Shown in pieces: positions 1 through 7,785 of a DNA stretch of 17,706 nucleotides. The DNA lies in assembly GCA_037447655.1 (NCBI GenBank), contig JBBHKE010001604.1:1-17706 (forward strand), in the 5' to 3' direction. This stretch comes from Zygnema cylindricum. Its lineage: Eukaryota > Streptophyta > Zygnematophyceae > Zygnematales > Zygnemataceae. Numbering within the stretch: the first letter of the stretch is position 1; each line of letters starts with the position of its first letter. The notes under the pieces are model-generated. The model was not told the DNA's origin. It made no database searches and saw only the letters and a list, made by a program, of their open reading frames with translations. Both the position numbers and the translations under genes were made by a program.

Positions 1-282
1 TGCGAACACTTATTATGCAAACATGACTCCACTATTTTTGTGAGCGCAACTCTATATGCGACCGACATAAGTGAACCACGATTACCATACGGATTTCGGT
101 AACGAGGTACACTGTTGTACGAAAAAGAAATTCCGTACACCACACTATTCATGAATCTAGTACGGTCATACCATTGACGCTAATTTGCTAGAACCGTAAT
201 TAACGTCAAAGATAAATTAGATTCATTCACTGTTTTTCGTGTATCAATGTCAAAATTTCGGGGTGCCGATATAGCGTACAGT
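1..282. other. Non-coding sequence, no gene seen
   Basis: AT-rich intergenic sequence without a convincing reading frame. The phrase GCGACCGACAT occurs near 57 and again near 318. A TACACCAC tract near 136 resembles the tip of TIR family A and could be the decayed left end of the element whose right end lies at 283-306, but the match inward from the tip is poor. Confidence 0.5.
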
Positions 283-306
283 ACGCTAATAACGATTCAC
301 GGTGTA
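283..306 (+). repeat. Right terminus of a family A inverted-repeat element
   Basis: The sequence ACGCTAATAACGATTCACGG leads into TG and a TA dinucleotide. It matches the terminal inverted repeats of the complete elements at 1730-2357 and 16843-17065. No confident left end is visible, so this is a partial or decayed copy. Confidence 0.6.
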
Positions 307-453
307 GTGTAGGCATGTTTGCGACCGACATTTTTTTTTTCAAAGATCCAAATTACCATAACCAAACAATTAGAATGTATGAATTTTTCCAAAATTTTCA
401 AATTCTTAAATAGCGTACACCACGGTAATTATTTTTATACGCTAAAAAAACTT

Positions 454-479
454 ACACGCTAATAACGATTGGCGGTGTA
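454..479 (+). repeat. Right terminus of a second family A element
   Basis: ACGCTAATAACGATTGGCGG followed by TG and TA is the same terminus as at 283-306. A possible decayed left end starts with TACACCACGG at 413, which would make a remnant of about 70 bp. The base after the TA varies between copies (G or C), which suggests the TA is the flanking target dinucleotide. Confidence 0.6.
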
Positions 480-496
480 GCAGTGCGCTTAATACC

Positions 497-628
497 AAGG
501 GGGACTTTCCATCAGGACATATTTATAGGTGTTGCGCTGTCGGGACGCTAAAAGTTACACGTCCAGCCGAAATGGCAACCTTTTATTGTTACGCTTTCCT
601 AAAAGTGAACAAATACGACAGTGGTTGC
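497..628 (+). mobile_element. Hairpin MITE, family B, damaged copy
   Basis: It begins AAGGGGGACTTTCC and carries GTTGCGCTGTCG (531-542) facing CGACAGTGGTTGC (616-628), with GACGCTAAAAG between. The same order of blocks is seen in the complete copy at 16685-16837. The right end is replaced by the GC-rich palindromic repeat starting at 630. It codes for nothing visible. As on the right side of the window, it sits next to a family A terminus. Confidence 0.55.
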
Positions 629-629
629 T

Positions 630-725
630 GACGTCTTGCCGGCGGCAGCCTGGCAAGCAAAACAATTTTAATTGACAATTTTGACGGACGTCTTGCCGGC
701 GGCAGCCTGGCAAGCAAAACAATTT
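630..725 (+). repeat. GC-rich palindromic repeat, two tandem copies (57-bp period)
   Basis: Two identical 39-bp units (630-668 and 687-725) start GACGTCTTGCCGGC and end GCAAAACAATTT. The core folds as CTTGCCGGC against GCC(T)GGCAAG, a 9-bp stem with a one-base bulge and a GGCA loop. An AATTGACAATTTTGACG spacer separates the units. Related copies occur at 1539, 16579, 17088, 17156 and 17238. Confidence 0.8.
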
Positions 726-1538
726 AACGGTATGTCCCCATGTACTTGTAACTTAGCGAACTTACTTTGTATTTTAGCGCGGATCCGCCGGACCCGGTTT
801 TCAAAGTGTCCTTATGTCTGAAAGGACGAAATTGTAACTTACGCTTGTGACAATTGTATACGTCGACAATACCTGTGACGGTTGTCAGCGTCTACAATCT
901 GTGGTCGCACGTTATTTTTTTGAACTGCTTGTGACGTCGAATGTCTTAGCGTGACATTGTAGACGTACCGCCTTCCAGCCTGTGCAGTTTCACGGTTAAA
1001 GAAGATGCGCTTTGCCTTTGCGTCTCCTGTCCGGTCGACGTGAAATGGCATCGGAATTTGAAGACCCTTGCAAAAAAAAAATCCGTACTGGACGAAAACG
1101 GACAAAACCAAACAAATTATGTACTTTTATTTGTCTTATTAGAACGCAAACGGACAAAACAATGAAACATAGCGAACTCTGTACTTTTCTGTCCTTGGAA
1201 ATTGTAGGAAATTTTTCGAAAATTAAGGCACGTGCGAAAATATGTTACTATTTGTTTATCGAAAATACCAGTTTTAAAACATGTCGCGCATGTGTTTTAA
1301 ACGTAAGGTTGAAGATGACGTTTTTTGTCGTGGAAGTGGGTCGAAAAACAGAAGACGACAAATTTTGGTACATCCTAACCTCGAGGATGACGCAAATTGT
1401 ACTCTACAAATTTGCGATTCCTTCGTACGGTTGCAACTTAGGCAGTACGGTGCTAAGTTTTACAGGAAAACGACAGAAAAAAAACCTTACTTATGCACAT
1501 GGGACATACCCTAAATTAATAAATTGATAATTTTGACG
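726..1538. other. Gene-free stretch with short degenerate tandem repeats
   Basis: No recognisable gene. Two 28-bp units at 846-873 and 874-901 share the pattern TGTGAC..TTGT....GTC.ACAAT. A second, longer direct repeat spans about 1091-1196, with AACGGACAAAAC followed by GTACTTTT in both units. The longest open frame, about 1012-1527 on the plus strand, gives a 171-residue product without domain, low-complexity bias or homology I recognise. It has no credible start context and is probably chance. Confidence 0.45.
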
Positions 1539-1576
1539 GACGTCTTGCCGGCGGCAGTCTGGCAGGCAAAACAATT
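1539..1576 (+). repeat. GC-rich palindromic repeat, third copy
   Basis: Same unit as at 630-725 with two substitutions (CAGTCTGGCAGGC in place of CAGCCTGGCAAGC). It is again preceded by AATTTTGACG and followed by AAAACAATTA, so the AT-rich flanks belong to the repeat. Confidence 0.75.
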
Positions 1577-1729
1577 AAAAATGACAATTTTCAATTTTGA
1601 CGTACGCACGGCTCTCATATAGGACTATCGGAGTAATGTGATACGACTTTTCTTGGTTTAAATGCTGAGGCGTAAAACGTGCACATACATTTCGACGTTT
1701 TTTTTTATTGCTGGTCGTTTTCGGTTTTA
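1577..1729. other. Spacer
   Basis: Short AT-rich spacer between the palindromic repeat and the family A element. I see no gene or structured repeat in it. Confidence 0.5.
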
Positions 1730-2357
1730 ACAGTACACCGCGAATCGTAATTAGAGTAAATTACTCTAATTCGATCCCTCGAAATTTGGACTCTATCACA
1801 TCAAATAGAGTAATCGATTCTATTTTTTTCATTATTCTAATTTAGGTGAGGTTTAATTAGCGTAAAAAATCTAATATAGGTTATTTTTAAATAGTGTGGA
1901 GTACGGACGACGTCTGACCGTGCAAAATTGTACTTTTATAAGTAAAAAGGTACAAATAATGATTTAATAGAATCACGCTCGCACGTGAAATCGCACTAAA
2001 CAAAAAAATCAATCACATCGAAAAAAAGCCGTTCGCATAACTCTCGTCCGTCGACAGCATCGTCGTCAGTGTGAACATTAACTGACATTCAATGCGACAA
2101 ATATTATTAGCGTCATAATGACGTCAATACTATACCGGACTGACACATTTTGTACGTCTACGTAATTTAGTGTTCATAATTATCGCGCACATAATTATCG
2201 CCGACATAACCCAATATAGAATAACTAAATAAATTAGAGTACACTTCATAGTTGAAAAAGCTCTATCACATAAATTAGTGTCAGTTACTCTAATTGTTTT
2301 TTTGGTTTTTTTACTCTAATTTTTTCATTACTCTAATTACGATTCGCGATGTACTGT
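1730..2357. mobile_element. Non-autonomous TIR element (family A), 628 bp
   Basis: The left end ACAGTACACCGCGAATCG (from 1730) is the reverse complement of the right end CGATTCGCGATGTACTGT (to 2357). The 30-bp arms (1730-1759 and 2328-2357) differ at one base. Subterminal copies of ACTCTAATT and its complement are frequent near both ends (about 1751-1772, 1804, 2233, 2287, 2312, 2330), as transposase-binding repeats often are in MITEs. There is no transposase frame. The tip is bounded by TA, as in every family A copy here, which fits a Tc1/mariner-like TA target site, though that superfamily assignment is inference. Confidence 0.75.
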
Positions 2358-2720
2358 ACTTATTCAATACATTACAGTTCGCAAAGGTACGATTTTGCTT
2401 TCTTTTCTTTATGCTTTTACTTTTTTTTACGCCTTTTCCACTTGTGCTTTTTTATGCATATCTCTCTGTGAATCAATATATACTCTCTCGAAAAAGCACA
2501 TGAAAAAAAATGAACTATTAATTATCGATTTGACAGTAAGTTAATCATCGTTGTTTATAAAAATGATTCTCATATAGTCTTCTACATAGTCTTCTCCCTT
2601 GATAGTCAACCATCTGCTCCCATGTTGACGCCATTACCAGTTCAACACCCTCTCCCTTCTCCTCTCCTCTCCTTCCTATTCTAATTACACTTCTTTTACC
2701 AAAATATTTTTTCCACCTAG
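2358..2720. other. T-rich non-coding stretch
   Basis: T-rich and CT-rich sequence, including a CTCTCCCTTCTCCTCTCCTC run near 2650-2675. The only open frames are hydrophobic artefacts of T-richness. Its last part could serve as the polypyrimidine tract for the splice acceptor at 2720. Confidence 0.45.
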
Positions 2721-2904
2721 CGATTATTGTTTACTGTCTTCTGAATGTTTCGGAAATTCTCGTCTCAAATATGCAAAGAAATTAGTTCACATGGACAATC
2801 TCTATAAGAGAAAGTACGACATGGTAGAAAGAGGACGAGAACAAGACGAGGTCGACAAAGACGACAGCGACGAAGAGGACAACAATAAAAAACAAATCAT
2901 TTAA
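2721..2904 (+). CDS. Candidate 3'-terminal exon, acidic C-terminus, unknown protein
   Basis: A strong splice-acceptor-like sequence (TTTTTTCCACCTAG) ends at 2720. From there one frame runs about 60 codons to a TAA at 2902-2904. The product is charged: a basic stretch around DNLYKRKYDMVERGREQDE, then a very acidic run (DKDDSDEEDNN) and NKKQII. Charge clustering of this kind is typical of disordered C-terminal tails of nuclear proteins and is unlike the hydrophobic chance frames nearby. No upstream exon is recognised, and the next identifiable feature downstream is a copia fragment. It may be the end of a broken host gene or a chance frame; I do not recognise the family. Confidence 0.35.
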
Positions 2905-3370
2905 ACAAATCTTTTTGAAGGACGTGTGAATCTACCAAAAATCACAAATGTGCCTTTCACCAATTCAAGATAAACCAAAAGGGATTTTGACAACTGGTTT
3001 TAACGTTGCAACCTTTGCTTTATGACCATAGTTCATAAATCACACATAAGAATGTTATATTTGGTTAAAAAGAAGATAGATAGATGGAAGCTATAAATGA
3101 GAAGGTGGCCATTAATGTGAAGGTGCAAACTTGGGAGTTATTGGAGTTACCAAAAGACCAACAATATATAGGGTGTAAATGGGTGTTTAAGCTCAATTTG
3201 GACCCGAATATATTATTGAGAGATATAAGCTTAGGTTGATAACAAAAGGACACCTACAGAAGGAAAAATTATGCGGAAACCTTTTATACCTTCGTGAGGT
3301 TCCTGTATTGAGGATACTCTTGAGTATCGCAGCAGCGCGACACATGGAGATACACAAACTGGATGTCAAA

Positions 3371-3454
3371 AGTGTGTTTGTGTATAGAGAAGTAGAGGAA
3401 TAAACTTACAAGAGTGTGTTTGTAAATAAAGAAGTAGAGGAAAAAAATCACAAG
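3371..3454 (+). repeat. 42-bp tandem duplication inside copia fragment
   Basis: Two units starting AGTGTGTTTG (3371-3412 and 3413-3454) both contain GAAGTAGAGGAA. The second has diverged. The duplication repeats the codons just after reverse transcriptase motif A. 42 is a multiple of three, so the frame was kept when it arose. Confidence 0.75.
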
Positions 3455-3617
3455 CAAAAGGCAATGGGTTTTGTATAGTATGGCAAACAACATATGGTAT
3501 GTAGACTCATCAAATGACTATATGGACTAAAGCAAACTCCTATCGACAATGGAATTTGAAGCTAGATCAATTTTTAGCTAAACAGAAAATTGTTAAATGG
3601 AGTTCACATTATTATAA

Positions 3618-3737
3618 GTATCTGTTATGACCAAATGGTAATAAGTATGTGATCCATATTGGTGTAGATGTCTATCTGTATGTGTTAAGTCCAAATGATG
3701 TAAAGAATGTAATTTATATTGTTGTATATGTGAATTA
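3618..3737 (+). repeat. 60-bp tandem duplication inside copia fragment
   Basis: Units 3618-3677 and 3678-3737 align without gaps around CCAAATG (3631 and 3691) and GTGTAGATG / GTTGTATATG. The duplicated stretch is the one leading into the YVDD box, so two degenerate versions of that box follow each other (VIHIGVDV then VIYIVVYVNY). Confidence 0.7.
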
Positions 3738-4102
3738 TTTATTGATTCTCAATATATACGAAACAAAGAGCAGGAATTGAAAGCCTCGTAAAACAATAAG
3801 TTTGAATTGAAAAATATAGAAGAAACAAAGTATATTTTTGAGATTCAAGTAGAAAGAGAGAGCAAAAAAATGTTATTTAACAAACACAAAAAAATGCTAT
3901 AGAGAATATGCTAATGAAGTTTGAATTCCCACTTGCAGATGGATCCACCACACTCGTAGATATCACTACATTGGGAGAATTTACCTAAACGTAAAAGTAA
4001 CACCTCTAAAGGAGAAACCACAAAACTACCAGTTTTTAGAGAGGTCGCAATCATACTGCCTTTCGTAGAACCATGTGCACCAACTCATCGACATCTCTTT
4101 TT

Positions 4103-4240
4103 AAACTCTTATTGTGATTATACCTTTAAACCTTCACGATTAACGTATCTTTTAAAACTCCTCTTGTAATTGGACCTTTTAATCCTCAAGTTTGACGTCT
4201 CTTAAACTCCTCTTGTAATTATACCTTTGAACCATCACGT
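4103..4240 (+). repeat. Tandem repeat, three ~50-bp units
   Basis: Units begin AAACTC at 4103, 4155 and 4204 and share CTTGTAATT, ACCTTT and a CCTCA/CCTTCAC block. Periods are 52 and 49 bp. No coding sense. It lies between the copia fragment and the reverse-transcriptase element. Confidence 0.7.
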
Positions 4241-4396
4241 ATGATAGGGCTTTTGATATTTGTCATATATTGTCGGTCAACGATGGTGGGCCAACCTTCG
4301 AGTCTCACCTTGATGAAAGTTGACATTAATCCTCCAAGTCACTCCCACTACAATAGTGAGGTGTTATTGAAAATGAACTATATTTACCTCATGTAG
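4241..4396. other. Unassigned spacer
   Basis: No frame or repeat is recognised. TGTTATTGAAAATGAAC near 4362 could be an LTR-like start but has no partner copy in the window. Confidence 0.35.
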
Positions 4397-5152
4397 ACAT
4401 TATCTGTCCTATCGCAGTGGGCGAGGTATTGTACCGACTAGTGGCTTGTGCCATATGCTCCAGCTCGCCTTCCACGGTTATTTCTCTCCTCATCAATTCG
4501 GAGTGGCAACCAGAGGGGGTTGTGAGGCCGTGGTTTAGGGGATTTGAGCTTTGTTGGATATCCATCCGGATTGGTTAGTCCTCCACGTCGATGTTTCCAA
4601 TGCTTTCAATACAGTGGATCGGAATGCCATTTTTTCGGAGCTTATGGTTGCAACTTCTTCTATTGTCCAGATATTTCTTTTTGTGAGGGCCTTTTTTTCT
4701 TTTAGCAGTAGCCTCTCTTTTTCCACTAATGGTGATTTGGTCCCACTTTCCTCCACGACTAGCACTCGTAAGGGGATCCTCTTAGGGGCCCTTTGTTTGC
4801 CATCGCTCATTACCAACGCTCTGAGATTTCGCGACTGCTTACCTTTCTTGCCTCATCCTTTCAGTCGCGGACGACACACGCATTATTGGTCATTTAGACC
4901 AAGTTATTCCAACCTATAACTTTTTCAAAGATAGTTTGGCCTAACTCAATATTATTGTCCAACCCTCTAAGTGTGTTGTTTGGTCCTCTCGTGCTATTCC
5001 TCCTCCTTTCACTACCCCTATTGGTTTTCAAACTCCTCCATCCAAAAGACATTTGTCTGTTAGGTTGCCCGCTCAGTTCAGATCCATACATCACGCAATT
5101 TCTTGATTTCGCTCTTCATGCAGATTTCTCTCACGTCGACGACCTTCTATAC
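4397..5152 (+). pseudogene. Non-LTR-type reverse transcriptase pseudogene, 5' half
   Basis: Reverse transcriptase core spread over three frames. About 4397-4450 reads a finger-domain block (PIAVGEVLYRL). About 4483-4545 reads LSPHQFGVATRGGCEAVV, interrupted by stops at the end. Motif A is HVDVSNAFN near 4584-4610, with the catalytic Asp kept. Motif B is degenerate (near 4765-4800, TRKGILLGAL). Motif C survives as VADDT near 4864-4878 but in another frame. Thumb-like VQPSKCVVW (about 4957) and YITQFLDFALHADFSHVDDL (about 5088-5147) follow. At least two frameshifts and several stops make it non-functional. It continues after the copia insertion at 9833. The domain order fits a LINE-like element with a C-terminal nuclease, not an LTR element. 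Confidence 0.8.
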
Positions 5153-5306
5153 TGTTGAAAAAGTAATTCTCTAGTCACTAGTTTATTTCTTAGATAGGAG
5201 AGAGATTTAGGGGGAAAGTCACCATGGCTGCCTCCTTAGCAGACAAGGTGTAGACTAAGGAGAGAGAGAGAAAGGAGTAATTATCAGAATGATTTAACCC
5301 ATACAG

Positions 5307-5371
5307 GATTTGATCCTACGTCCAACAAAATGATTGCCGTAGGCATAGCAGTTTGTCTTATCCGTTAGGTC
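5307..5371 (-). promoter_or_regulatory. tRNA-like A-box/B-box pair in antisense of the 5' LTR
   Basis: On the minus strand GACCTAACGGATAAGAC (5371-5355) resembles a tRNA D-arm/A-box. GATCAAATC (5315-5307) fits the B-box consensus GWTCRANNC exactly. Their spacing of about 40 bases is as in tRNA genes. The corresponding 3' LTR segment keeps the A-box-like part, but its B-box is mutated. It could be a tRNA-derived (SINE-like) module captured in the LTR, or chance. No complete cloverleaf is seen. Confidence 0.35.
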
Positions 5372-5802
5372 GTGATGAAACGTTATGTTGGGTGTATGTA
5401 TTTAAAGACGTAAAATTACATATACTCCATTTTAATGGATTACAAAACAAAACAACATTGAATTTAAACGGACGTGATTAATTGTCGGTTTTCGATCGAA
5501 CAACTCACACTGGAGTCGATGCACTGGAGTGGACATTTAGCGGTTTGTGAGGTAATCTCAGTGGATAACACGTGGCAAGGCATGAGTTGACAGCGGACAT
5601 TACGGGGAGAGCGACTATGGCTCAAGATATAGTGTCATAGTCCTAAGCCAGACTATGGCGACAGCGGGACGTCCATGCCGTACCATGGCAGTACAAGAAG
5701 TACACCGATACCTGTACCTTCTTGTTTCTTACGATCTTGTAACTAGTTAGGTAATGTAGTAGTAAGAGGTTCGGAGGGGGATCTAAGAATTAGACAATTT
5801 TT

Positions 5803-5838
5803 GAGGCGCCTCTCTTTGAGAAACCTTTTATATTTATA
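5803..5838 (+). promoter_or_regulatory. LTR core promoter candidate: palindrome plus TATA-like box
   Basis: The perfect 10-bp palindrome GAGGCGCCTC (5803-5812) stands about 15 bp upstream of TTTATATTTATA (5827-5838). The 3' LTR keeps the palindrome exactly (9593-9602), while its TATA-like box is weakened (TTTGTATTTACT). Position within the LTR is right for the U3 promoter; function is inferred. Confidence 0.45.
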
Positions 5839-6046
5839 GGCCATTTTTGGCCAACCAAAACTTATTGCTCAAGTAAGCAAATCCAGTGATATTTTTTTCG
5901 TTCGGCTCAAGGGAGTCAGGCCTTCACAAGGGCGAATTTGGTTAGAATACTTCTGTGCGTAGCAGGACTTATTTAGTGAAAAAGTCAAAAGGGCAAATAT
6001 TATCCTAGAGGCTTCATATATGTTGAACATTCTGTGGGCCAATCTC

Positions 6047-6060
6047 AGGTTATCGGCCCA
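6047..6060 (+). other. Degenerate tRNA primer-binding site
   Basis: AGGTTATCGGCCCA, a few bases after the 5' LTR, resembles the initiator-tRNA-complementary site usual in plant copia elements but with mismatches and an indel. It is placed mainly by position. Confidence 0.4.
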
Positions 6061-6880
6061 CACTCTAGGGTATCTATTTTCGAGGGAAAAGGGATTAGTT
6101 ATTGGGAAGCTATGATGAGAGGTACTTTAATTGAAAAACACCTTTGGGGGATAGTATATGAGTATGTGTGGTGTCCTACACCGAGTATTACAACGCCACC
6201 AGGTTTTGGAGGAGCTCGATTTCTAAGAGCATCAAAATTGAACAGAGGAGTGCCTAGAGCCTCAGAGGAAGCTAAGAACGATGAAAAAACTATCATCATG
6301 GATGGAGAGAAAACGATTGAGAAAGCCATACTTGTGGCAATTCGAGCAGCAACATTGGAGAAATATTAGCACCGAGTGTGCAAAAAACAAAGGAGAATGA
6401 CTAGGAGGTTTGGCACTACAAAAACGAGGTGGCCAAACATATCATTTTGAGGAATCTCACACAAGCAGTTGCTCTTCCCCTTATGAATCTAACAAAGTCT
6501 GCAAAAGTTTGGAAGTCTCTAGTGAGCCTGTATAAGAGTGGAACTATCCAGGAACAACAACTAGTAGACCAGAAAATACAAGCCTATGTTTATAAAGGTG
6601 GTAGCATGCTAGATTTTTGTAATGATCATGCGGGACTTTATGCTGAATTGAAGAGTGCAGGAAAGGAAAGTCAATACTCTTACCATGAAACTTCTAGATG
6701 AGTATGAAAATATTGTATACCGAGTTCAACAATTACCTCACAACCGATGGATTTGGAACTCGGTTGTTTGGATGATCTTGGTCAAGGAAAATATTATAGA
6801 GCTCCGTCGAGGAAATCGTAGTATTCAAGCACTTGTTGCAGTGACAAATAGGAAGAACCGAAATGGAAGGAAACCTTAGA
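6061..6880 (+). pseudogene. Copia gag remnant
   Basis: The N-terminal half (about 6067-6369) reads FEGKGISYWEAMMRGTLIEK and HLWGIV, the typical start of copia Gag, and ends at a TAG. After a frameshift it continues from about 6402 with HIILRNLTQAVALPLMNLTK and AKVWKSLVSLYKSGTIQEQQ, then LDFCNDHAGLYAELKSAGKE. After a further shift near 6660 it reads LTMKLLDEYENIVYRVQQLP. Gag would form the capsid of the virus-like particle. At least two frameshifts and one stop break it. A proline- and serine-rich insert (PSITTPPGFGG) in the first part is unusual. Confidence 0.8.
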
Positions 6881-6939
6881 AGCCTTTTGGTGGTGGGGGA
6901 ACAGAAGGACAAGCTGAGGGACTAGGAAAGGGTCCCCCA

Positions 6940-7785
6940 AAGGGAGTTTGCCAATTTTGTAGGAAACCCAAGCATTACATGGGAGATTGCACCATATTGG
7001 CGGAGCTACGAATGAAAGATGGACAGGCGAATCATAGTCAAAGAGGGAAAAAGAAGACACTTGTGGCAACAGAAGTCGGTGGAGACGAGGAGGAGACATT
7101 CGACGAGGAGCATCTCCTTGATGAAAAGCAAGAAAGAAAGGACATAGAGATAGAAATTCACAAAAATGTGCATTTGGAGGTATGAAAGAGTCACCTAAGG
7201 ATGGGTGGATTATTTACTCAAGAGCATCCATGCATATGTGTAGAGATAGAAAATAGTTTTTAAAAGTGAGAAAGATTCCATCCGTAGAGATAGAGTACAG
7301 TGATAGGAGAATTGTCACCACTAACTTAGTGGGATCGGTAGACCTTAAGGTCTTAGTAGATGGAAAGGTATCTATATTGACCTTGTCAGATGTTTTGTAT
7401 ATTCTTTAGTTAATCAAAAATTTGATATCTACATCGGTGTTAGATGACAAGGAATTTGAGACAAAAACTAGAAAATGTGTGTTCCCAGCTAGCTTTGAAA
7501 ATGTGGTTCATTTCATAGTTGAAAAGGGAAGCCAATGCACGTTTCGGATTGTCTTAAGCAATGAAAAGGAAAGAGATTTGTATTCTTATGCAAATAAAGT
7601 GGAGGCAAAAGGTAAACCAGGATACTTAGTGGAATATGATGAGGAGGTAAAGGGATATATAGTCTATGATCTTAATAAGAAAGAAATAATCTTGGTAAAG
7701 CATGTAGTTGTGGTGGATGGAGGAAAATCTGTAAATCTCATCAGAAAAAAACAAAATTGTCAAAATCAAATTTGAAACCGACTAT
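6940..7785 (+). pseudogene. Copia zinc knuckle, protease and integrase C-terminus remnant
   Basis: A complete CCHC knuckle (C-X2-C-X4-H-X4-C, CQFCRKPKHYMGDC) lies near 6949-6990. The protease region follows near 7204-7410: WIIYSRASMHMC stands where the family has its catalytic D-S/T-G triad, so the Asp and Gly are replaced by Tyr and Arg. From about 7412 an open frame runs into a stretch recognisable as the C-terminal integrase region (KVEAKGKPGYLVEYDEEVKG, KEIILVKHVVVVDGG). The zinc-binding and DDE catalytic parts of integrase that should lie between are absent, so a large internal deletion is implied near 7560-7600. Confidence 0.75.

Larger units (their letters stand above)
3068..4080 (+). 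pseudogene. Decayed Ty1/copia pol (reverse transcriptase) fragment
   Basis: Copia reverse transcriptase remnant with many stops and frameshifts. It opens with the segment before the polymerase core (TWELLELPKDQQYIGCKWVF, about 3108-3167). Motif A follows as KLDVKSVFVY near 3358-3390, then MVCRLIK and YGLKQTP near 3500-3540, then a motif C position near 3715-3750 reading VVYVNYLLIL. The invariant aspartates of YVDD are therefore replaced. Further on, ELKNIEETKYIFEIQ and PLADGSTT mark the downstream connection region. Two tandem duplications (3371-3454, 3618-3737) interrupt it. No LTR, integrase or RNase H is identified. It is a different and more decayed copy than the element at 5153-9832. Confidence 0.75.
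5153..6041 (+). repeat. 5' LTR of the copia element
   Basis: Starts TGTTGAAAAAGTAATTCTC and is alignable throughout with 8956-9832. Shared homology runs to GTGGGCCAAT; a CA end at 6041 is chosen. An alternative end is 6029, where TTGAACA is the perfect complement of the TGTTCAA tip of the 3' LTR, but the two LTRs still match for a further ~13 bp. It holds GA microsatellite runs, a GAGGCGCCTC palindrome and a TATA-like box. Confidence 0.88.

Noticed and set aside
1012-1527. 171-codon plus-strand open frame
   Set aside because: No ATG in good context, no domain or compositional signal; the region is made of degenerate repeats. Described only within the gene-free stretch.
2294-2503. Hydrophobic 69-codon frame resembling a membrane protein
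   Set aside because: Poly-T produces Phe/Leu runs; the frame begins inside the MITE terminus.
6021-6029. 5' LTR end at TTGAACA, a perfect match to the LTR tip
   Set aside because: The two LTRs remain homologous for about 13 bp further (to GGGCCAAT), so the boundary was set at 6041; kept as an alternative.
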